DNA from: Bradyrhizobium sp. 170
GTDB lineage: Bacteria; Pseudomonadota; Alphaproteobacteria; Rhizobiales; Xanthobacteraceae
NCBI RefSeq assembly: GCF_023101085.1
Contig: NZ_CP064703.1
Coordinates: forward strand, 7,874,001-7,938,000
Direction of reading: 5' to 3'
DNA: 64,000 nucleotides
Shown in pieces: positions 33,825-44,323 of the stretch; position 1 is the stretch's first letter, and the number at the start of each line of letters is the position of its first letter. The notes under the pieces are model-generated. The model saw only the letters and a program-made list of their open reading frames with translations. It was not told where the DNA came from and ran no database searches. The position numbers and the translations under genes were made by a program.

Positions 33825-33863
33825 TTGACATCGGCCGTTCTTATAACATATATCGCAAATATG
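33825..33863 (+). promoter_or_regulatory. Promoter of the type I operon, probably leaderless, with dyad
   Basis: TTGACA at 33825-33830 is followed after 18 bases by TATATC (33849-33854), or after 17 by ATATAT. Transcription would start at about 33860-33862, that is at the ATG of hsdM (33861), and no ribosome site is visible. CATAT ... ATATG (33847-33851 and 33859-33863) forms an inverted repeat over the -10 box and the start codon, a plausible site for the XRE domain of HsdM itself. Confidence 0.6.
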
Positions 33864-35681
33864 ACAAAAAATAACGACTTTGCGGCTCTCCTTCGTGCCA
33901 CCCGGGCAAAACTCAACCTCACGCAGGAGCTGGTCGCCGAGCGGCTTGGTGTGTCATTCGCAACGGTGAACCGGTGGGAGGGCGGGACCAAGCCACAGAA
34001 GGCTGCTCAAGAGGTCATCCTGGCGTTGGCTGCGGAGGCTGGTGTCAGCGCTGAGGGCGAGGTTTCATCAATTGAGCCGGCGGCGGGAGTTACACGTCGT
34101 AGGCGAGGTGCGGCTCCGTTGTCGCCCTCGACCAAGCCGATGGAGCAAATGCTCTGGGATGCGGCCTGCTCGATCCGTGGCGAAAAGGATGCACCTAAGT
34201 TCAAAGATTACTTGTTGCCGTTGCTCTTTCTGAAGCGGCTTTCGGATGTGTTCGACGACGAAATCGCTCGGCTTGCCGAAGACTATGGCGAGCGCGCCAC
34301 AGCGCTTGAAATTGCCGAGGGTGACCATTCACTCCTGCGCTTCTATCTGCCCCCCGAAGCCCGTTGGGGAGCAATTAGCGGGCGCGAAACGATCGATTGG
34401 CCACTGGACGAAAAGGGGCAAAGCACCAAGCCGAAGGACATCGGCGAACACTTGACCAAGGCCGCGCGCGCCGTCGTCAAACAGAACCCCCAGCTTTCCG
34501 GCGTGATTGATGTCGTCGACTTCGCCGCCGAGAGGAACGGCGAGCGCGATATTAACCCAGCGAAGCTGCGCCTCGTCGTCGAGACGTTCTCAGATCCGCG
34601 CTATCGCTTGGGGCTTGCCGATGTGCAGCCCGATTTCCTCGGCCGCGCTTATGAATATCTCCTGCGCAAGTTCGCGGAAGGCTCGGGCCAGAGCGCGGGT
34701 GAGTTCTTTACCCCGACCGAGGTCGGCCTCTTGATGGCGCATATCATGCGCCCTCGCCCTGGTGAGGAATGCCACGACTTCGCCTGCGGGTCGGCAGGTC
34801 TGCTGGTGAAGCTGCAACTCGTCGCTCGAGAACTCGATCCCACGGCTAAGGTGCCCCTAAAACTCACCGGCCAGGAACTCCAGGCCGAAAGCTACGCCGT
34901 TGCGCAGATGAACGGCATCATCCACGACATGGAAATCGAACTCGCCCGCGGCGATACGATGATCAATCCGAAATTTCGCACCAACGAAGGCAAGGTGCGG
35001 TCTTTCGATATCGTCGCCGCCAATCCGATGTGGAATCAGCCCTTTGCGCCGGACGTGTTCGCTAATGACCCGTTCGATCGCTTCCGCACCGCCGGCGGCG
35101 TCACTACCGGCAAGGGCGATTGGGCGTGGCTTCAGCACACGCTCGCCTGCCTCAACGACAATGGCCGTGCTGCCGTTGTCCTCGATACCGGCGCTGTCAC
35201 GCGCGGCTCAGGCTCTAAGAACGACGATAAGGAACGCAATATCCGCAAATGGTTTGTCGATCATGATCTGATCGATGGCGTGATTCTGCTGCCCGAAAAC
35301 CTGTTCTACAACACCAGCGCCGCCGGCGTGATCGTGGTGCTGAACAATCGTAAGCACGCGACGCGCAAGGACAAGATCGTCCTTCTGAATGCCAGCAAGC
35401 GGCTGAAAAAGGGCAAACCGAAGAACTACATTCCCGAGGAAGCCATTCGTCCCCTTGCAGCGGCGTATCTCAGAGGCGAGCCGGTCGATGGCGAAATCGC
35501 AGTCATTACGCGCCTGCAAGCCGAGGAAGCGGACTACAACTTGAGCCCCAGCCGGTGGGTCGGCCAAGCCGACGAATCAATCCATCGACCAATCAAGGAA
35601 ATCGTCAGCGAGCTGTTGAGGCTTGACGATCAAACACGAGAGATAGATGGCATTCTTGCACGTATGTTGGTGCGTCTATGA
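33861..35681 (+). CDS. hsdM: Type I restriction modification methyltransferase with N-terminal XRE domain
   Basis: A 606-residue protein. Residues 6-60 are an XRE helix-turn-helix ([28 protein letters not shown]), a linker [12 protein letters not shown] follows, and then a full HsdM: the N-terminal helical part ([33 protein letters not shown]), SAM motif [10 protein letters not shown] and catalytic NPMW in [11 protein letters not shown], the variant used by one HsdM group in place of NPPF. It methylates adenine with HsdS. The fused domain suggests it represses its own operon. ATG 33861 lacks an RBS. Confidence 0.93.
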   Translation: MTKNNDFAALLRATRAKLNLTQELVAERLGVSFATVNRWEGGTKPQKAAQEVILALAAEAGVSAEGEVSSIEPAAGVTRRRRGAAPLSPSTKPMEQMLWDAACSIRGEKDAPKFKDYLLPLLFLKRLSDVFDDEIARLAEDYGERATALEIAEGDHSLLRFYLPPEARWGAISGRETIDWPLDEKGQSTKPKDIGEHLTKAARAVVKQNPQLSGVIDVVDFAAERNGERDINPAKLRLVVETFSDPRYRLGLADVQPDFLGRAYEYLLRKFAEGSGQSAGEFFTPTEVGLLMAHIMRPRPGEECHDFACGSAGLLVKLQLVARELDPTAKVPLKLTGQELQAESYAVAQMNGIIHDMEIELARGDTMINPKFRTNEGKVRSFDIVAANPMWNQPFAPDVFANDPFDRFRTAGGVTTGKGDWAWLQHTLACLNDNGRAAVVLDTGAVTRGSGSKNDDKERNIRKWFVDHDLIDGVILLPENLFYNTSAAGVIVVLNNRKHATRKDKIVLLNASKRLKKGKPKNYIPEEAIRPLAAAYLRGEPVDGEIAVITRLQAEEADYNLSPSRWVGQADESIHRPIKEIVSELLRLDDQTREIDGILARMLVRL

Positions 35682-36964
35682 AAAACGAGCGCTGGGAATG
35701 GCGTCCTTTGGGCGATCTGTTCGATATCGGCGCGGGCAAGACGATGTCCGCCGTCGCGCGAGATGGAATAGACAAGACGCCATTCCTTCGGACGTCAAAC
35801 GTTCTTTGGGATGAAATCGATCTCTCCGTGGTCGATGAGATGGCAATTCCTCCGCATGAACTCCCTGGAAAATTGGTCCGTCCGGGCGACTTGCTGGTGT
35901 GTGAAGGGGGCGACATCGGCCGCGCAGCCATCTGGAATGGCGAAGTCGAAACGATGTCCTTTCAGAATCACCTTCACCGTCTGCGACCAAAAGCAGATGG
36001 TGTTGAGCCGCGGTTCTTTGTCTACTTCCTTCAGTGTGCATTTACCCAGCTAGGCATATTCGAAGGCGCAGGGAATAAGACGACGATCCCCAATCTTTCG
36101 CGAAACCGCCTCGCTGACCTAGAGGTGCCGCAGCCTCCAATTGGCGAACAAAGGGCGATCACACAGGCGTTGGCTTGGGTGCGCTCCGCAATGAAGAGTC
36201 ATGATCGTGCGACTGCTATTGCTCAAGAACTGAAGCGCGCTGTCACGCGGGACATTTTCACGCGAGGCCTTCGCGGCGCGCCGCAAAAAGAAACCGAAAT
36301 CGGACAAGTTCCAGACAGTTGGGATGTTGTACCGCTGGGGTCGCTCGGTCGCATCGGCAACGGCTCCACGCCAAAGAAGACGTTACCCAAATACTGGATT
36401 GGTGGAACCTATCCGTGGCTCACGAGCGCCAAGGTCTATGATCGAGAGATCGTTTCCGCGGATCAATTCGTAACGGATGTCGCGCTTCGCGAATGCCACC
36501 TACCACGCGTTGAGCCTGGCGCGATCTTGATCGCCATTACCGGTCAAGGAAAAACGCTTGGCCACTGCGCGGTGCTGGGAATACAGGCCACCATCAATCA
36601 GCATATTGCTTACGTCGCAACAGACACTAAGCGGGCCGATCCTTCGTTCGTCCGGGGGTATCTGGAAACGCAGTACGATTACCTCCGCCAGGTTGGTTCG
36701 GGTGGCGGCAGCACAAAAGGCGCGCTCACTTGCGCGTTCCTTCGTGGCATGCCGATCCCATTTCCACCCCTCGACGAACAGCGCGAAATCGTCGAAATTC
36801 TCGACGCAATCGACCGAAAGATCGACCTTCACAAGCGCAAACGCGCGGTACTCGAAGATTTGTTCAAAGCGCTGCTTCACAAGCTGATGACCGGTGAAAT
36901 CAGTGTGGCCGATCTCGATCTTTCCGCCCTCGGCCAAACCGTCCTTGAGGGAGTTGCTGCATGA
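35678..36964 (+). CDS. hsdS: Type I restriction specificity subunit
   Basis: A 428-residue HsdS with two target-recognition domains, each followed by a conserved helical spacer: [33 protein letters not shown] near residues 160-195 and [40 protein letters not shown] near 365-405. Each TRD starts with a [15 protein letters not shown] or [19 protein letters not shown] strand. It overlaps hsdM by ATGA. The recognised sequence cannot be read from the protein. Confidence 0.94.
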   Translation: MKNERWEWRPLGDLFDIGAGKTMSAVARDGIDKTPFLRTSNVLWDEIDLSVVDEMAIPPHELPGKLVRPGDLLVCEGGDIGRAAIWNGEVETMSFQNHLHRLRPKADGVEPRFFVYFLQCAFTQLGIFEGAGNKTTIPNLSRNRLADLEVPQPPIGEQRAITQALAWVRSAMKSHDRATAIAQELKRAVTRDIFTRGLRGAPQKETEIGQVPDSWDVVPLGSLGRIGNGSTPKKTLPKYWIGGTYPWLTSAKVYDREIVSADQFVTDVALRECHLPRVEPGAILIAITGQGKTLGHCAVLGIQATINQHIAYVATDTKRADPSFVRGYLETQYDYLRQVGSGGGSTKGALTCAFLRGMPIPFPPLDEQREIVEILDAIDRKIDLHKRKRAVLEDLFKALLHKLMTGEISVADLDLSALGQTVLEGVAA

Positions 36965-39891
36965 GCGACCTCAAGATCAGCGAAGCCGGCACCGTCCAGT
37001 TTCCGATGGTGAGACACGCGGCCGAAATCGGCTGGACGCCACTCGCCCCCGAAGTCGCCAAGCAAAAGCGCGGCGGCGAAGCTGGCATGCTGCTGCGCGA
37101 CGAGCTCGAGGAAAAGCTTTCCACATTCAATCCGTGGCTTTCTGCTGATGCCGTTCGCTCGATCGTCGAAACGCTCGACGCAATCCCGGCGACAGTTGAC
37201 GGCAACCGCGAGATGCTGATGTGGCTGCGCGGCGAACGCGGCTGGTATGACGAGGGCGAAAAGCGCCATCGCCGCGTCCAGCTCGTCGACTTCGAGACCA
37301 CCGACGCCAACGTCTTCCACGTCTCATGGGAATGGGCGCTAAAGCCGCCCGCACGTAAGGGGAACCGGGCGGACGTGATGTTCTGCGTCAATGGCGTGCC
37401 GGTCTGTATCGTCGAGCACAAGAACCCCAAGGATGGTGACGCCATCGAACGCGGTATCAAGCAGCTTCGCCGTTATGAGATTGAGACGCCAGAACTGATC
37501 GGCGCGCCGCAAATCTTCAATGTCACGCATTTGCTCGACTATTGGTATGGCGTCACCTGGAACGCGACCCGCCGTGACATGGCGCGCTGGAAGCAAACGC
37601 CAGACGAGGCTTATCGCTTCGCGGTGCAAGCTTTCTTCGAGCGCACGGACTTTCTGCGCACGCTCCAGCACTGGATTTTGTTCTACGTCCAGGATAGCGA
37701 AACGCGCAAATCGATCCTGCGTCAGCATCAGCGGCGCGCCATCGATTCGATCGTGGCCCGCTGCGCCGACCCGACCAAGACGCGCGGCCTCGTCTGGCAC
37801 ACGCAGGGCTCAGGCAAGACCTTCACGCTTTTGACAGCCGCGAAGCTGATCCTCGAACAGAAGGAGCGCTTCCAGAACGGAACGGTCATTCTTGTCGTCG
37901 ATCGCACTGAGCTTGAAGGGCAGTTGAAAGGCTGGGTTGAACGCGTGCTCGGCGAAATGCAGAACCAAGACATTGCTATCAAGCGGGCAAACACAAAGGC
38001 CGAGCTTCAGCAGCTTCTGGACGCGGATTTTCGCGGCCTAATCATTGCGATGATCCACAAGTTCGAGGCGATCCGGAAGGATTCCTCTACCCGCCACAAC
38101 ATCTTCGTCTTCATTGATGAGGCACACCGGTCAGTCGCAAAGGACCTCGGCACGTATCTCATGGCCTCGGTGCCGAACGCGACGATCATCGGTTTCACCG
38201 GCACCCCGATTGCGAACACCGAGCAGGGCACCGGCACGTTCAAGATTTTCGGCGCTGAGGACGAGACCGGCTATCTCGACAAGTATTCGATCAAAGAATC
38301 TATCGCCGACGAAACCACCCTGCCGATCAAGCACGTCCTCGCGCCAAGCGAGATGACCGTGCCCGTCGATCGGTTGGACAAGGAATTCTTCGAACTCGCT
38401 GCCGCCGAAGGCGTGACCGACATAGAGGAACTGAACAAGGTTCTCGACCGGGCCGTAGGTCTCCGTACCTTCTTGAAGGCCGATGATCGCGTGGCGAAGG
38501 TGGCGGCGTTTGTCGCCGAGCATTTCAAGGAAAACGTGCTGCCGCTTGGCTACAAAGCGTTCGTGGTAGCCGTCGATCGCGAGGCGTGCGCGAAATACAA
38601 GCAGGCGCTCGACAAGCTGCTGCCGCCCGAGTGGACGGAAGCCGTTTACACGGAGAACTCCGCCGATGTGGTTGACCGGCCGCTTGTCGCTGCGCTTCAG
38701 CTCAGCGAGGAACGTGAGGAGGACGTCCGGCTGCTGTTTAAGAAGGCCGATAAGAACCCGAAAATCTTGGTCGTCACCGACAAGCTGCTGACCGGTTACG
38801 ACGCGCCGCTGCTCTACTGCCTCTATCTTGACAAGCCCATGCGGGATCACGTTCTGCTCCAGGCCGTGGCGCGTGTGAACCGGCCTTATGTTGACAAGGA
38901 AGGTGTCCAGAAGAAGATCGGTCTCGTCGTCGATTTCGTCGGCGTGCTCCGCGAATTGAAGAAGGCGCTGCAGTTCGATTCGTCGGACGTTGACGGCGTC
39001 ATCGAAGATCTTGATTTGTTGATGCTCGATTTCCTCGACAAGATCGCGAAAGCAAAAGTGGACTATCTCGATGCCGGCGAAGGCGGTGATGCCGATGAGC
39101 GGCTAGAGCGCCTTGTCTATGGGCGCTTCCTTGAGCCGGAGCCACGCAAGGCGTTCTTCGAAGCCTACAAGGACATCGAAAACCTTTGGGAAATCCTGTC
39201 GCCATCGAAAGAGTTGGTCGATCACATCGGAACGTACAAGCGCCTGGCCCAGCTCTATGCCGCGGTTCGCAATGCTTACGCCGACAAGATCGGGTTCGTT
39301 GCCGACCTCGCCTACAAGACACGGCAACTGGTCGAACAGAACGCTGCGCAGAGCGGACTCGGCCGTCTGACCAAGAGCGTAACATTCGATGTGAAGACGC
39401 TCGAAGCCCTTCGGTCGGACAAGGGCTCCGATGAGGGAAAGGTGTTCAACCTAGTGCGGGGTTTGCAGAAAGAGATCGACGATAACGCGGAGGCCGCGCC
39501 GGTGCTCCAGCCGCTGAAGGACCGTGCGGAGCGGATTCTGAAAGACCTCGAAAACCGCAATACCACCGGCTTGGCCGCGATGGACCTTCTCGCATCGCTG
39601 GCCGCCGAGAAAGACGCAGCAACTAGAGCTGCAAAGGACACCGGCCTCACGCCGAAGGCGTTCGCCGCATTTTGGGCCTTGCGCGATAGTACCGCGTTGA
39701 GAGGCGGCGGGATAGATCCGCTCGAATTGGCAAAGGAAATTGAGAAGCTTCTCGCGAAGTTCCCAAATGCGAAGGTCAATCCCGACGAGCAAAGGCAGCT
39801 ACGCGCCGCGCTCTATCGGCCGCTCTTAGCGTTGGGGCGTGAGGAGCGAACTAAGATGGTCGAACAGGTGGTCGAGATCGTCACGCAATGA
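36961..39891 (+). CDS. hsdR: Type I restriction endonuclease subunit R
   Basis: A 976-residue HsdR. The N-terminal nuclease motif is [19 protein letters not shown], followed by a SF2 translocase with Walker [17 protein letters not shown] box [16 protein letters not shown], and the C-terminal [13 protein letters not shown] and [10 protein letters not shown] motifs. The C-terminal 300 residues are helical and contact the methylase. It overlaps hsdS by ATGA, so the M-S-R genes are one translational unit. Confidence 0.95.
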   Translation: MSDLKISEAGTVQFPMVRHAAEIGWTPLAPEVAKQKRGGEAGMLLRDELEEKLSTFNPWLSADAVRSIVETLDAIPATVDGNREMLMWLRGERGWYDEGEKRHRRVQLVDFETTDANVFHVSWEWALKPPARKGNRADVMFCVNGVPVCIVEHKNPKDGDAIERGIKQLRRYEIETPELIGAPQIFNVTHLLDYWYGVTWNATRRDMARWKQTPDEAYRFAVQAFFERTDFLRTLQHWILFYVQDSETRKSILRQHQRRAIDSIVARCADPTKTRGLVWHTQGSGKTFTLLTAAKLILEQKERFQNGTVILVVDRTELEGQLKGWVERVLGEMQNQDIAIKRANTKAELQQLLDADFRGLIIAMIHKFEAIRKDSSTRHNIFVFIDEAHRSVAKDLGTYLMASVPNATIIGFTGTPIANTEQGTGTFKIFGAEDETGYLDKYSIKESIADETTLPIKHVLAPSEMTVPVDRLDKEFFELAAAEGVTDIEELNKVLDRAVGLRTFLKADDRVAKVAAFVAEHFKENVLPLGYKAFVVAVDREACAKYKQALDKLLPPEWTEAVYTENSADVVDRPLVAALQLSEEREEDVRLLFKKADKNPKILVVTDKLLTGYDAPLLYCLYLDKPMRDHVLLQAVARVNRPYVDKEGVQKKIGLVVDFVGVLRELKKALQFDSSDVDGVIEDLDLLMLDFLDKIAKAKVDYLDAGEGGDADERLERLVYGRFLEPEPRKAFFEAYKDIENLWEILSPSKELVDHIGTYKRLAQLYAAVRNAYADKIGFVADLAYKTRQLVEQNAAQSGLGRLTKSVTFDVKTLEALRSDKGSDEGKVFNLVRGLQKEIDDNAEAAPVLQPLKDRAERILKDLENRNTTGLAAMDLLASLAAEKDAATRAAKDTGLTPKAFAAFWALRDSTALRGGGIDPLELAKEIEKLLAKFPNAKVNPDEQRQLRAALYRPLLALGREERTKMVEQVVEIVTQ

Positions 39892-40268
39892 GGTGGTCAA
39901 CTAACGGATCACTCACGCCGGCTGCACGATTGAGGCGGCGTGTGGACGTGTGGGTCGTCAAACTACGGGTGATGCCAGGAGTCATTCGAGTTCAGCGAAT
40001 GACCAGAAAATGGGGGTCTTGCTCCACGGCTGGAACGGTCACCCTTGCAATTGACCTAGATGAAGAATCCGACGCGTTTCAGGATTTCGTCATCGCTCAC
40101 GAATTGCTTCACCTGAAGGTCCCCAATCACGGCAGATTATTCAAGGCCCTGATGACTGCTCATATTCCCAAATGGCGCGAACAGGACATCTATCGACGGA
40201 AAGTTAGAAAACATTCTCATTTAAAAAAGCGCCAACTTGAGGTGCGGCAGCGCTTGAACTCGGGATAA
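39888..40268 (+). CDS. YgjP-type (DUF45) metallopeptidase-like protein
   Basis: A 126-residue protein with the WGSCS motif ([11 protein letters not shown]), the zinc site [12 protein letters not shown] and the C-terminal Trp/Lys helix of the YgjP/WrbP family, here shortened at the N-terminus. It overlaps hsdR by ATGA and is thus the fourth gene of the restriction operon. Association of this family with type I restriction operons has been seen elsewhere; what it cuts is unknown. Confidence 0.87.
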   Translation: MRWSTNGSLTPAARLRRRVDVWVVKLRVMPGVIRVQRMTRKWGSCSTAGTVTLAIDLDEESDAFQDFVIAHELLHLKVPNHGRLFKALMTAHIPKWREQDIYRRKVRKHSHLKKRQLEVRQRLNSG

Positions 40269-40618
40269 AAGAATCGCTTCCGATAGATTTGGATCGTGCA
40301 GCCCGCCGAAGGCGATATCGAGATCGCCGAGATATTGGTTAATTAAGCCCTGACTCCGTACCTGCCCGGCCTACGCGCCGCGCGCCGTGCGGCATCTCAT
40401 CAAAGGTGCGACCTCCGACGGCGCCGGCCAGTGGTCTTCTTGCGAACGCCACCCCATTGCCGGCCTAAGGTAATAGTCCCAATGCGGCGCGCCATTCCCG
40501 CCCACCCAAAATCCGTCCTAACCTCCGATTTTGCGGGGATAAACCTCACCCTCTCGTTGCCATGCTCTTGCCGGAACGCGCAAATGTGCATGTTCGCAGG
40601 TTTCGGGAGGATTCGCGC
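40269..40618 (+). other. 350 bases without a supported gene
   Basis: Between the YgjP gene and the AIPR start I find no convincing reading frame. A short in-frame stretch near 40293-40345 reads IVQPAEGDIEIAEILVN then a stop, which looks like the tail of a lost gene. A 63-codon minus-strand frame (40400-40591) is basic and without homologous character. Confidence 0.4.
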
Positions 40619-42321
40619 ATGGATATGATTACGGCGGGGCTGCTTGCGGAATTCACAAAAGAATTTCAGATAGAGAACCTATCGGAAGACAAACGTTTCG
40701 AACATTTTGCGGGTTTCGTCGTCCTAAAACGCCACTACTCCGAGACCTTCGATCCGGGGAATATCGTAGCGGGCGCAGGCGGGACCTGACGATCGACGCG
40801 ATCGGCATCCTCGTTAACGGCGTTCTCATCAACGACGAAGACGCACTGGACGAGCTGCTCGACAGCAATCCAGACTATCTCGAAGTAACTTTTGTGTTTG
40901 TGCAGGCTAAACGAAGTTCCTCTTTTGACGGCGCAGCACTCGGTAGCTTTGGGTATGGTGTTGGCGAATTTTTCAATCCCAATACGAAAGAACCGCGCAA
41001 CGAGCGCATTCTCGAAGCCGTGCATGTTATGCAGCGCATCTACAGCAGCAGCGGCAAGTTCAAGCGAGGCAACCCTCTTTGTCGCCTCTATTACGTCACG
41101 ACCGGAAAGGTTCAGGGTGACGCGTCACTCGGAAACCGAATTGACAAGGTGACGGCTGAATTGGAATCTTTGGAGTACTTCGACGACGTTGAAGTTTCGC
41201 TGATTGGCGCGTCCGAGCTTCGGAAGCTCTACAGCCTGTCGAAGAATTCAATCTCAAGAGAGTTCATGTTCTCGAGTCGGCAGGACATCCCCGAAATTCC
41301 GGGTGTCAAAGAAGCCTTCGTAGGCTTCATCCCTGCAAAACAATATCTGCCGCTGATTTGCGAGAGCGGCAAAATAATCCGCAGCATTTTCTACGACAAC
41401 GTTCGCGATTGGCAGGGATACAACGACGTAAACAAGGAGATTAGCGAGACCCTAAAGTCTGATCGGAAGCGCCGTTTCGTGCTGATGAACAACGGCGTAA
41501 CGATCATCGCAAGGAACATGACGCACACCAGCAGCAAATTTGTGATCGAAGATTTTCAAGTTGTGAACGGCTGCCAAACGAGCCACGTGCTTTTTGACCG
41601 TCAGGATGATCTAGATGACAGCGTTTTGGTTCCTTTGCGCCTGATTTGGACGCAGGAAGAGGATGTGATCGAAGACATAATTCACGCCACTAACAAGCAG
41701 ACGGAAGTAACAAGCGAGCAATTCTTCGCATTAACTGACTTTGCGAGGGAGCTAGAGGAGTTCTTCAAGACCTTCCCGGACGCGAAAAAGCTTTACTACG
41801 AACGCCGGTCGCGTCAGTACGACGGTTTGCCAATCGAAAAAACCCGGGTTGTTGTGCAAGCAAACGCCGTGCGAGCTTTCGCGGGGATGTTCCTAGGTGA
41901 ACCGCACAACACAGTAAGAAGAGGTAAAGCGCTCTCGGAGCGAGTCGGGCAAGATATCTTCATCAAAGATCACAGGCTATTTCCGTATTACACATCCGCA
42001 TATGCTTTGTACGCGCTCGAATTCCTGTTCCGAAACCAGAAAATTGATCCAAAGTACAAGATCGCCCGCTTCCAAATCTTGTTTGCGCTACGGCTGTTAG
42101 CCAACACTGATCCGCTGCCGCAGCTCAACGCGCATAAGATGGATTCTTATTGTCAGAAAATATGTGAGCACCTTTGGGATCAAGCGAAAGCTGAAGATAT
42201 TTTTACATACGTCTGCGAAGCGATGGATACAGTCGCGGGCGCAAAACTGGATCGTGATACGGTTCATACAACATCGTTCACTGAAGCCCTCGCCAAACAC
42301 TGCGTGAAACAGAAGTCATAA
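40619..42321 (+). pseudogene. AIPR abortive-infection gene broken by a one-base frameshift
   Basis: From the ATG at 40619 (GGGAGG nine bases before it) the frame reads MDMITAGLLAEFTKEFQIENL to IVAGAGGT and stops at 40789. From 40783 the next frame carries on without a break (DLTIDAIGILVNGVLINDEDALDELL) to 42321. Together they make a 567-residue AIPR protein with its signature blocks FVLMNNGVTIIA and FQVVNGCQTSHV. One base is missing between 40780 and 40785 (GGCGGGACC). The AIPR family stops phage by killing the cell; here it is probably inactive, unless the frame is corrected. Confidence 0.82.
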
Positions 42322-42374
42322 GCCGCGCCCAGCACGCAAGTCGGACAGCTCATCGCTCGGCGTTGGGCCGGTCG

Positions 42375-42524
42375 TCACAAGGCTATAATCGGGTATTCAA
42401 ATGCGACGCCCTCCGGATCATTCTCTTTGAACCAGTCATAGGCGGCTTCGGCCGTTGCAAACACTCGAAGGTGCTCGACATCACCAACGTCACGCGAGCT
42501 ATCGACATAGACCCAGACCGTCAT
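42375..42524 (-). CDS. Small conserved protein (49 residues)
   Basis: An open frame reading MTVWVYVDSSRDVGDVEHLR and then VFATAEAAYDWFKENDPEGVAFEYPIIAL. I recognise the pattern (TVWVYVDTS ... VFA ... W.EENDPEGVAFEY) from small proteins common in Bradyrhizobium. A strong AAGGAGG precedes the ATG. It converges on the AIPR gene. No function is known. Confidence 0.75.
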   Translation of the reverse strand: MTVWVYVDSSRDVGDVEHLRVFATAEAAYDWFKENDPEGVAFEYPIIAL

Positions 42525-42548
42525 GACATGCCTCCTTGCGCGCGGCAT

Positions 42549-43214
42549 TCATGCTGCCACCGCACGATCCTCTTTGTCGGCCCCGCGCATGACGATCCTG
42601 AGCGCATCGTCCGGCAGCGGTCGCTGCAGCGCCTTGGCCTCATCCCATGGCGCGCGCATCCAGATGTCCCGCTCCTCGTCGGTGGTCAAGATCACCGGCA
42701 TCGCCTTCGGATGAATCGACTCGACCACTGCGTTCGGCGATGTCGTGAGAAAACCATAGACCTGATGCGGTCCTGGCACCGGCTTTGACTTGGTGCCGCG
42801 ATCCCCATTGAACGTCGTCCAGATGCCGGCAAAGGCGAATAGCGGGCGATCATCGTTGAGCCCGAACCAGACCACGTCCTTTTTCTTCGTCTCCGGGTTC
42901 GGCTCCGGAGCGTACTCGGCGAAGCTGTTGGCGGGGACCAAGCAGCGGTTCTCCGTCTTCAGCCACATCCGCCAGTGCGGGGAGCTGGTGTTGCGGATAT
43001 TGGTCACCGGCGGACCGCCAGTGCGCGGTGGCGGCGGCATACCCCAGCGCATCATCGTCAGCTCGCGCTCGTCGCCGACACTGCGGATCACCGGCGCGGG
43101 ATAGTCTGGAAACACACCTGGCATCGGAGGTAGGTTGCCGACATAGCGGTTGAAGACGCGGAACAGCGCCCGGATCGCTTCTTGATTTGTGGTGATCGAA
43201 TAGAGGTTGCACAT
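42549..43214 (-). CDS. SRAP domain protein (HMCES/YedK-like)
   Basis: A 221-residue SRAP protein. It starts MCNLYS, so the conserved Cys2 forms the covalent bond with an abasic site in single-stranded DNA after Met removal. Other family blocks are [19 protein letters not shown] and [15 protein letters not shown] (catalytic Glu), and [11 protein letters not shown] (catalytic His). I placed the start at 43214 so that Cys is residue 2. It lies 2 bases after the exported small protein and is likely co-transcribed with it. Confidence 0.93.
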   Translation of the reverse strand: MCNLYSITTNQEAIRALFRVFNRYVGNLPPMPGVFPDYPAPVIRSVGDERELTMMRWGMPPPPRTGGPPVTNIRNTSSPHWRMWLKTENRCLVPANSFAEYAPEPNPETKKKDVVWFGLNDDRPLFAFAGIWTTFNGDRGTKSKPVPGPHQVYGFLTTSPNAVVESIHPKAMPVILTTDEERDIWMRAPWDEAKALQRPLPDDALRIVMRGADKEDRAVAA

Positions 43215-43216
43215 GG

Positions 43217-43513
43217 CTATTTCTTTAATCGACCGCACGTCGCGTTGAGGACGCCGTGGAGGTACGAGCCTGGGGTCAAATCCACCGCCTGCGGATCGTC
43301 TCCCGGCATAACGTCTTTTTTGACATTGCTACCAAGCAAAACCTTGTTCCGATAAAGAACGGTCCACTTTCCGTCGTCTTGCCGCTGGTACGCCGAGCAA
43401 TCCATGTCGATCCCCGGCACTTGAAGTTTCTGGGCGCTGCTTGAACCGATCGTTGTCGCGATCATAGCGGTCGAGAAAACAATTCGGCGGCACACCTTTA
43501 ATCGTGAAATCAT
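43217..43513 (-). CDS. Small exported hypothetical protein
   Basis: A 98-residue protein with a signal peptide ([28 protein letters not shown]). The mature part has [30 protein letters not shown] and a C-terminal Cys (NATCGRL). The ATG overlaps the upstream stop by ATGA. I do not recognise a family. Confidence 0.6.
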   Translation of the reverse strand: MISRLKVCRRIVFSTAMIATTIGSSSAQKLQVPGIDMDCSAYQRQDDGKWTVLYRNKVLLGSNVKKDVMPGDDPQAVDLTPGSYLHGVLNATCGRLKK

Positions 43514-43923
43514 CGCTCCCCCGGCCACCACGTGGACGCCGGATCATTGGCGGAGATCTTCGTCGCCCGCAGCGCGATCAGATGGCTGCGCTTATACGGT
43601 CGCCCTTGAAGCTCTGAGCAATCCTTGCACCGCATGTAGCGCTCCAGCTCATGGATTGGCGTAGCCTTCGGTCGGCGGACTATGTTCAGCGGCACGGTTT
43701 GATGCGTGCTGCAGCCCAAGCATTTTACTTCGAGATAAAGGTAGCCGGCATTCAGTGCATCGCCCAGCGCAGGAGAAGGCTGCGCCGGTCCCTGAAAGCC
43801 GAGCATGCGCTTGTTCCAGGCCTCGCAGGCTAAGCGGTCGGCGGTCCTGCGCGCCTCCGCTGCTTGTTCTGCGGCGGCCCGCACTGACGCGCCGTAGATG
43901 GATTCCCGTGACTTGGTGCCCAT
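43510..43923 (-). CDS. CxxC zinc-ribbon-like protein
   Basis: A 137-residue protein. VKCLGCSTHQT and YMRCKDCSEL give two CxxC pairs that could hold a zinc ion; the N-terminal helix AAAEQAAEARRTADRLACEAWN precedes them. A very similar protein is common in Bradyrhizobium islands. The ATG at 43923 follows an in-frame GTG. It is first of the minus-strand group that ends with the SRAP gene. Its job is unknown. Confidence 0.7.
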   Translation of the reverse strand: MGTKSRESIYGASVRAAAEQAAEARRTADRLACEAWNKRMLGFQGPAQPSPALGDALNAGYLYLEVKCLGCSTHQTVPLNIVRRPKATPIHELERYMRCKDCSELQGRPYKRSHLIALRATKISANDPASTWWPGER

Positions 43924-44323
43924 CACCCATCAAAGCGGGTCGCGGAGCGCAACGCAAATGCACTAGGGCTGGTAGTAGTCGATTGCCGAAACCCCGCCGA
44001 ATTGTGGCATGAGCGAATGGCTCAGCTACAGGATAGCAAAAGGGCCGCATTCCTGCGGCCCTCCGCCAGCCCAAATTTGTTCGGGATGAAAACACCACGC
44101 TGGCACGAGCAAGTTTATAGCGTTCAACGGGATTGAGGATTCCGTAGAATCACGGTGTTTCGAGGCCGGAATCCTGATCGGGAAAAATCTGCAAACCATT
44201 GGTGGTGGTGAGAGCGGTCACGTCCCCTGATTGTTCGAGATGTCCGGGAAGTAAGTAAAATGCTCGCCATTGCCCCAAGCGGCGGGCTTTTTGTGAGTTT
44301 CCCGAGTGCCAAAGCGTATCGAG
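43924..44323. other. 400 bases without a gene, with a hairpin
   Basis: The gap between the CxxC gene (minus) and the ligase gene (plus) is expected to hold promoters for both. A 9-bp stem AGGGCCGCA ... TGCGGCCCT lies at 44041-44062, followed on the minus strand by TTTT; it looks like a terminator, but there is no minus-strand gene upstream of it. I see no clear promoter consensus. Confidence 0.4.

Noticed and set aside
40400..40591. 63-codon minus-strand frame before the AIPR gene
   Set aside because: Strongly basic product ending in an Arg run, no RBS and no family; treated as a chance frame.
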